A DNA stretch of 64,000 nt from Pedobacter sp. Bi126. GTDB taxonomy: Bacteria > Bacteroidota > Bacteroidia > Sphingobacteriales > Sphingobacteriaceae. Position numbers and translations under genes: made by a program. The notes beneath the pieces are model-generated. The model was given only the letters and a program-made list of their open reading frames with translations, was not told the DNA's origin and did not search any database. The stretch is taken from contig NZ_CAKKMS010000002.1 in the NCBI RefSeq assembly GCF_918698245.1, positions 1,114,550-1,178,549 of the forward strand. The letters run 5' to 3'. Of this stretch, positions 62,733 to 64,000 are shown piece after piece; the first letter of the stretch is position 1, and each line of letters opens with the position of its first letter.

Positions 62733-62955
62733 CTCGCCATGGTTCGTGTCTCCACGAACCATTTTTATTTTGCCACAGAAGCTCGGAGCACACGGAAAAT
62801 CTATCGCGTAAGCACACTCGCTATTAACCCCTCAATAGCACCACCACCCCTAGCTACATAAACCTGATCGGAATGAACACGAGTGCAACGATTAAAGTGA
62901 AGAGCAGGACTAACCCCAACCTATAAAAACTGGAACCTGCTTTCCAAATGATCAG
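62733..62955. repeat. Intergenic repeat, copy B
   Basis: A second copy, in the same order as copy A, with the same hairpin (CACGAACCA) and the words GGAGCACACGGAAAA, AAACCTGATCGGAATGAACA and AAGAGCAGGACTA. Divergence from A is mostly in the middle. Open frames across it are by-products of the repeat. Confidence 0.7.
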
Positions 62956-63067
62956 CAAACTGGCGCGCTCTAATGCCGACGAAATGACAATCTACATTTA
63001 CTTCTTCCCTTTTACAATCATCTATTCCGATTAGTTTTATTACTTTCGCCAAAAATCCAGTATCAAG

Positions 63068-63646
63068 ATGTCTTTAGCACAAGAATTACAGACCCGTTCG
63101 GGCAATAAATGCGAATTATGCACCGCTGAAACCAATTTATCGGTATACGAAGTGCCGCCAACCAGCAATGCCAATAGCGATAACAGTATTTTTGTTTGTA
63201 AAACCTGCTTAGATCAGATTGAAAAAACGGAACAGCTTGCACCAAACCATTGGAAAATATTAACAGAAACCATGTGGTCGGAATTTGCCCCGGTACAGGT
63301 TGTTGCCTGGAGAATGTTGAGCAGATTAAGAAATGAAGGCTGGGCAGCAGATAGTCTGGATATTTTATACCTTGAAGATGAAACTTTGGACTGGGCTAAA
63401 AAAACCGGCGACCACGAGCAAGACGGAACAGTAGAATTTCATCAGGACAGCAACGGCACGCGTTTATTTGAAGGCGATACCGTGGTTTTGGTTAAAACTT
63501 TAGATGTTAAAGGCTCAACTTTGAGCGCTAAACTGGGTACTGTAGTTAAAAACATCAGATTGGTGCATGACAATATCGAACAGATTGAAGGTAAGGTTGA
63601 AGGACAAACTATTGTAATTTTAACCAAATACCTCCGTAAAGGATAA
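63068..63646 (+). CDS. PhnA-domain protein
   Basis: A 192-residue protein with an N-terminal zinc ribbon (NKCELC and VCKTCL, four cysteines) and the C-terminal PhnA domain (DETLDWAKKTGDHEQDGTVEF, LFEGDTVVLVKTLDVKG). PhnA-type proteins were first named in phosphonate utilisation, but many have unknown roles; no phosphonate genes are near. It lies between two copies of the intergenic repeat. Confidence 0.85.
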   Translation: MSLAQELQTRSGNKCELCTAETNLSVYEVPPTSNANSDNSIFVCKTCLDQIEKTEQLAPNHWKILTETMWSEFAPVQVVAWRMLSRLRNEGWAADSLDILYLEDETLDWAKKTGDHEQDGTVEFHQDSNGTRLFEGDTVVLVKTLDVKGSTLSAKLGTVVKNIRLVHDNIEQIEGKVEGQTIVILTKYLRKG

Positions 63647-63672
63647 CAAGTTATTTGATGATCGATTAGACT

Positions 63673-63812
63673 ACTCGCTATTAAACCTTAAATAGCAGCA
63701 CCGTCCTTGCCAACTAAACCTGATCGGAACGAACACGAGTGCAACGAGTAAAATGGAGAGCAGGAATAACTCAAACCTATAATGATAGGAACTTGCTTTC
63801 CAAAATATCTAT
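63673..63812. repeat. Intergenic repeat, 5'-truncated copy C
   Basis: It shares the words CTCGCTATTAAACCTTAAATA, AAACCTGATCGGAACGAACA and GAGAGCAGGA with the other copies and ends TTTCCAAAATATC. It lacks the hairpin module found at the start of A and B. Confidence 0.65.
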
Positions 63813-63826
63813 TAAATATTATTCTC

Positions 63827-64000
63827 CTCGCCGTGGTTCGTGTCTCCACGAACCATTATATTTTTGCCACGGAGGCTCGGAGCACGCGGAAAATCCATCT
63901 GACAGATGCATTAGCTATCAATCCCCAAATAACAGCACGGTCCTTGCCAACTTAAACCTGATCGGAACGAACACGAGTGCAACGAGTAAAGTGGAGAGCA
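63827..64000. repeat. Intergenic repeat, copy D (cut by window edge)
   Basis: It begins with the hairpin TGGTTCGTG/CACGAACCA, then GGAGCACGCGGAAAA and AACCTGATCGGAACGAACAC, and reaches the end of the window. It follows copy C after only about 15 bases, in the same orientation. Confidence 0.65.

Noticed and set aside
62577..62861. 94-codon plus-strand frame near the window end
   Set aside because: It runs through two copies of the intergenic repeat; related minus-strand frames beginning METRTMAR arise from the same repeat hairpin.
62395..64000. CRISPR array at the window end
   Set aside because: Repeats are ~220 bases, irregularly spaced and partly truncated, with no short spacers or cas genes.

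Overview
The window looks like chromosome from a Sphingobacteriaceae-type Bacteroidota bacterium (Pedobacter or a close relative). The evidence is SusC/SusD outer-membrane nutrient receptors with DUF5689 and FecI/FecR partners, a type IX secretion (CHU_C) sorting domain, histone H1-like small basic proteins, orphan LytTR and AraC regulators, Bacteroidota -7 promoter elements (TANNTTTG), and an AT-rich composition with little Shine-Dalgarno signal. The genus is an inference; no rRNA or tRNA gene was seen.

Layout. 1-17.9 kb is a mostly ordinary core: a FecR/ECF-sigma pair cut by the left edge, a divergent cold-shock protein, a LytTR regulator, a histone H1-like gene, AraC and Crp/Fnr regulators, methionine aminopeptidase, a D-2-hydroxyacid dehydrogenase, a GH2 beta-galactosidase, a large TonB-dependent-type barrel, an AI-2E-family permease, and mnmE.

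17.9-44.25 kb is proposed to be a genomic island inserted at the 3' end of mnmE. An exact 18-bp direct repeat (TGTATCGGCAAATAATCC) overlaps the mnmE stop codon at 17892 and recurs at 44229; both copies spell the conserved MnmE C-terminus FCIGK-stop. Next to the left end lie tandem short repeats and a truncated zinc-ribbon protein of the kind found beside integrases in Bacteroidota elements. Near the right end lies a frameshifted radC. No integrase or conjugation gene remains. The cargo is a second histone H1-like gene, lipoproteins, two AraC regulators with SDR and thioredoxin-reductase-like enzymes, a cluster of broken immunity-like and ankyrin genes, a 1197-residue T9SS-sorted surface protein, a umuC fragment, and a complete ECF sigma - FecR - SusC - SusD - DUF5689 uptake locus.

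44.3-64 kb returns to flanking chromosome: an RsbQ-like hydrolase overlapping a PAS histidine kinase, an unusual secreted beta-propeller-like/FKBP fusion, a lactonase-family propeller, a stress-like operon with a DJ-1/PfpI protein between two hydrophilic small proteins, a PAP2 phosphatase fused to a barrel, small membrane proteins, a TSUP permease, argS, an arginine deiminase-family enzyme and CtlX, and PhnA. The last 1.6 kb carries at least four copies of an intergenic repeat with a conserved hairpin.

The most notable points are the mnmE-targeted island, the two histone paralogues with matching promoters (one core, one island), the graveyard of immunity-like genes beside a large surface protein, the YWKNG-repeat/FKBP fusion, and the RsbQ/PAS-kinase pair. 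All family names come from reading the translated sequences; no database search was run.
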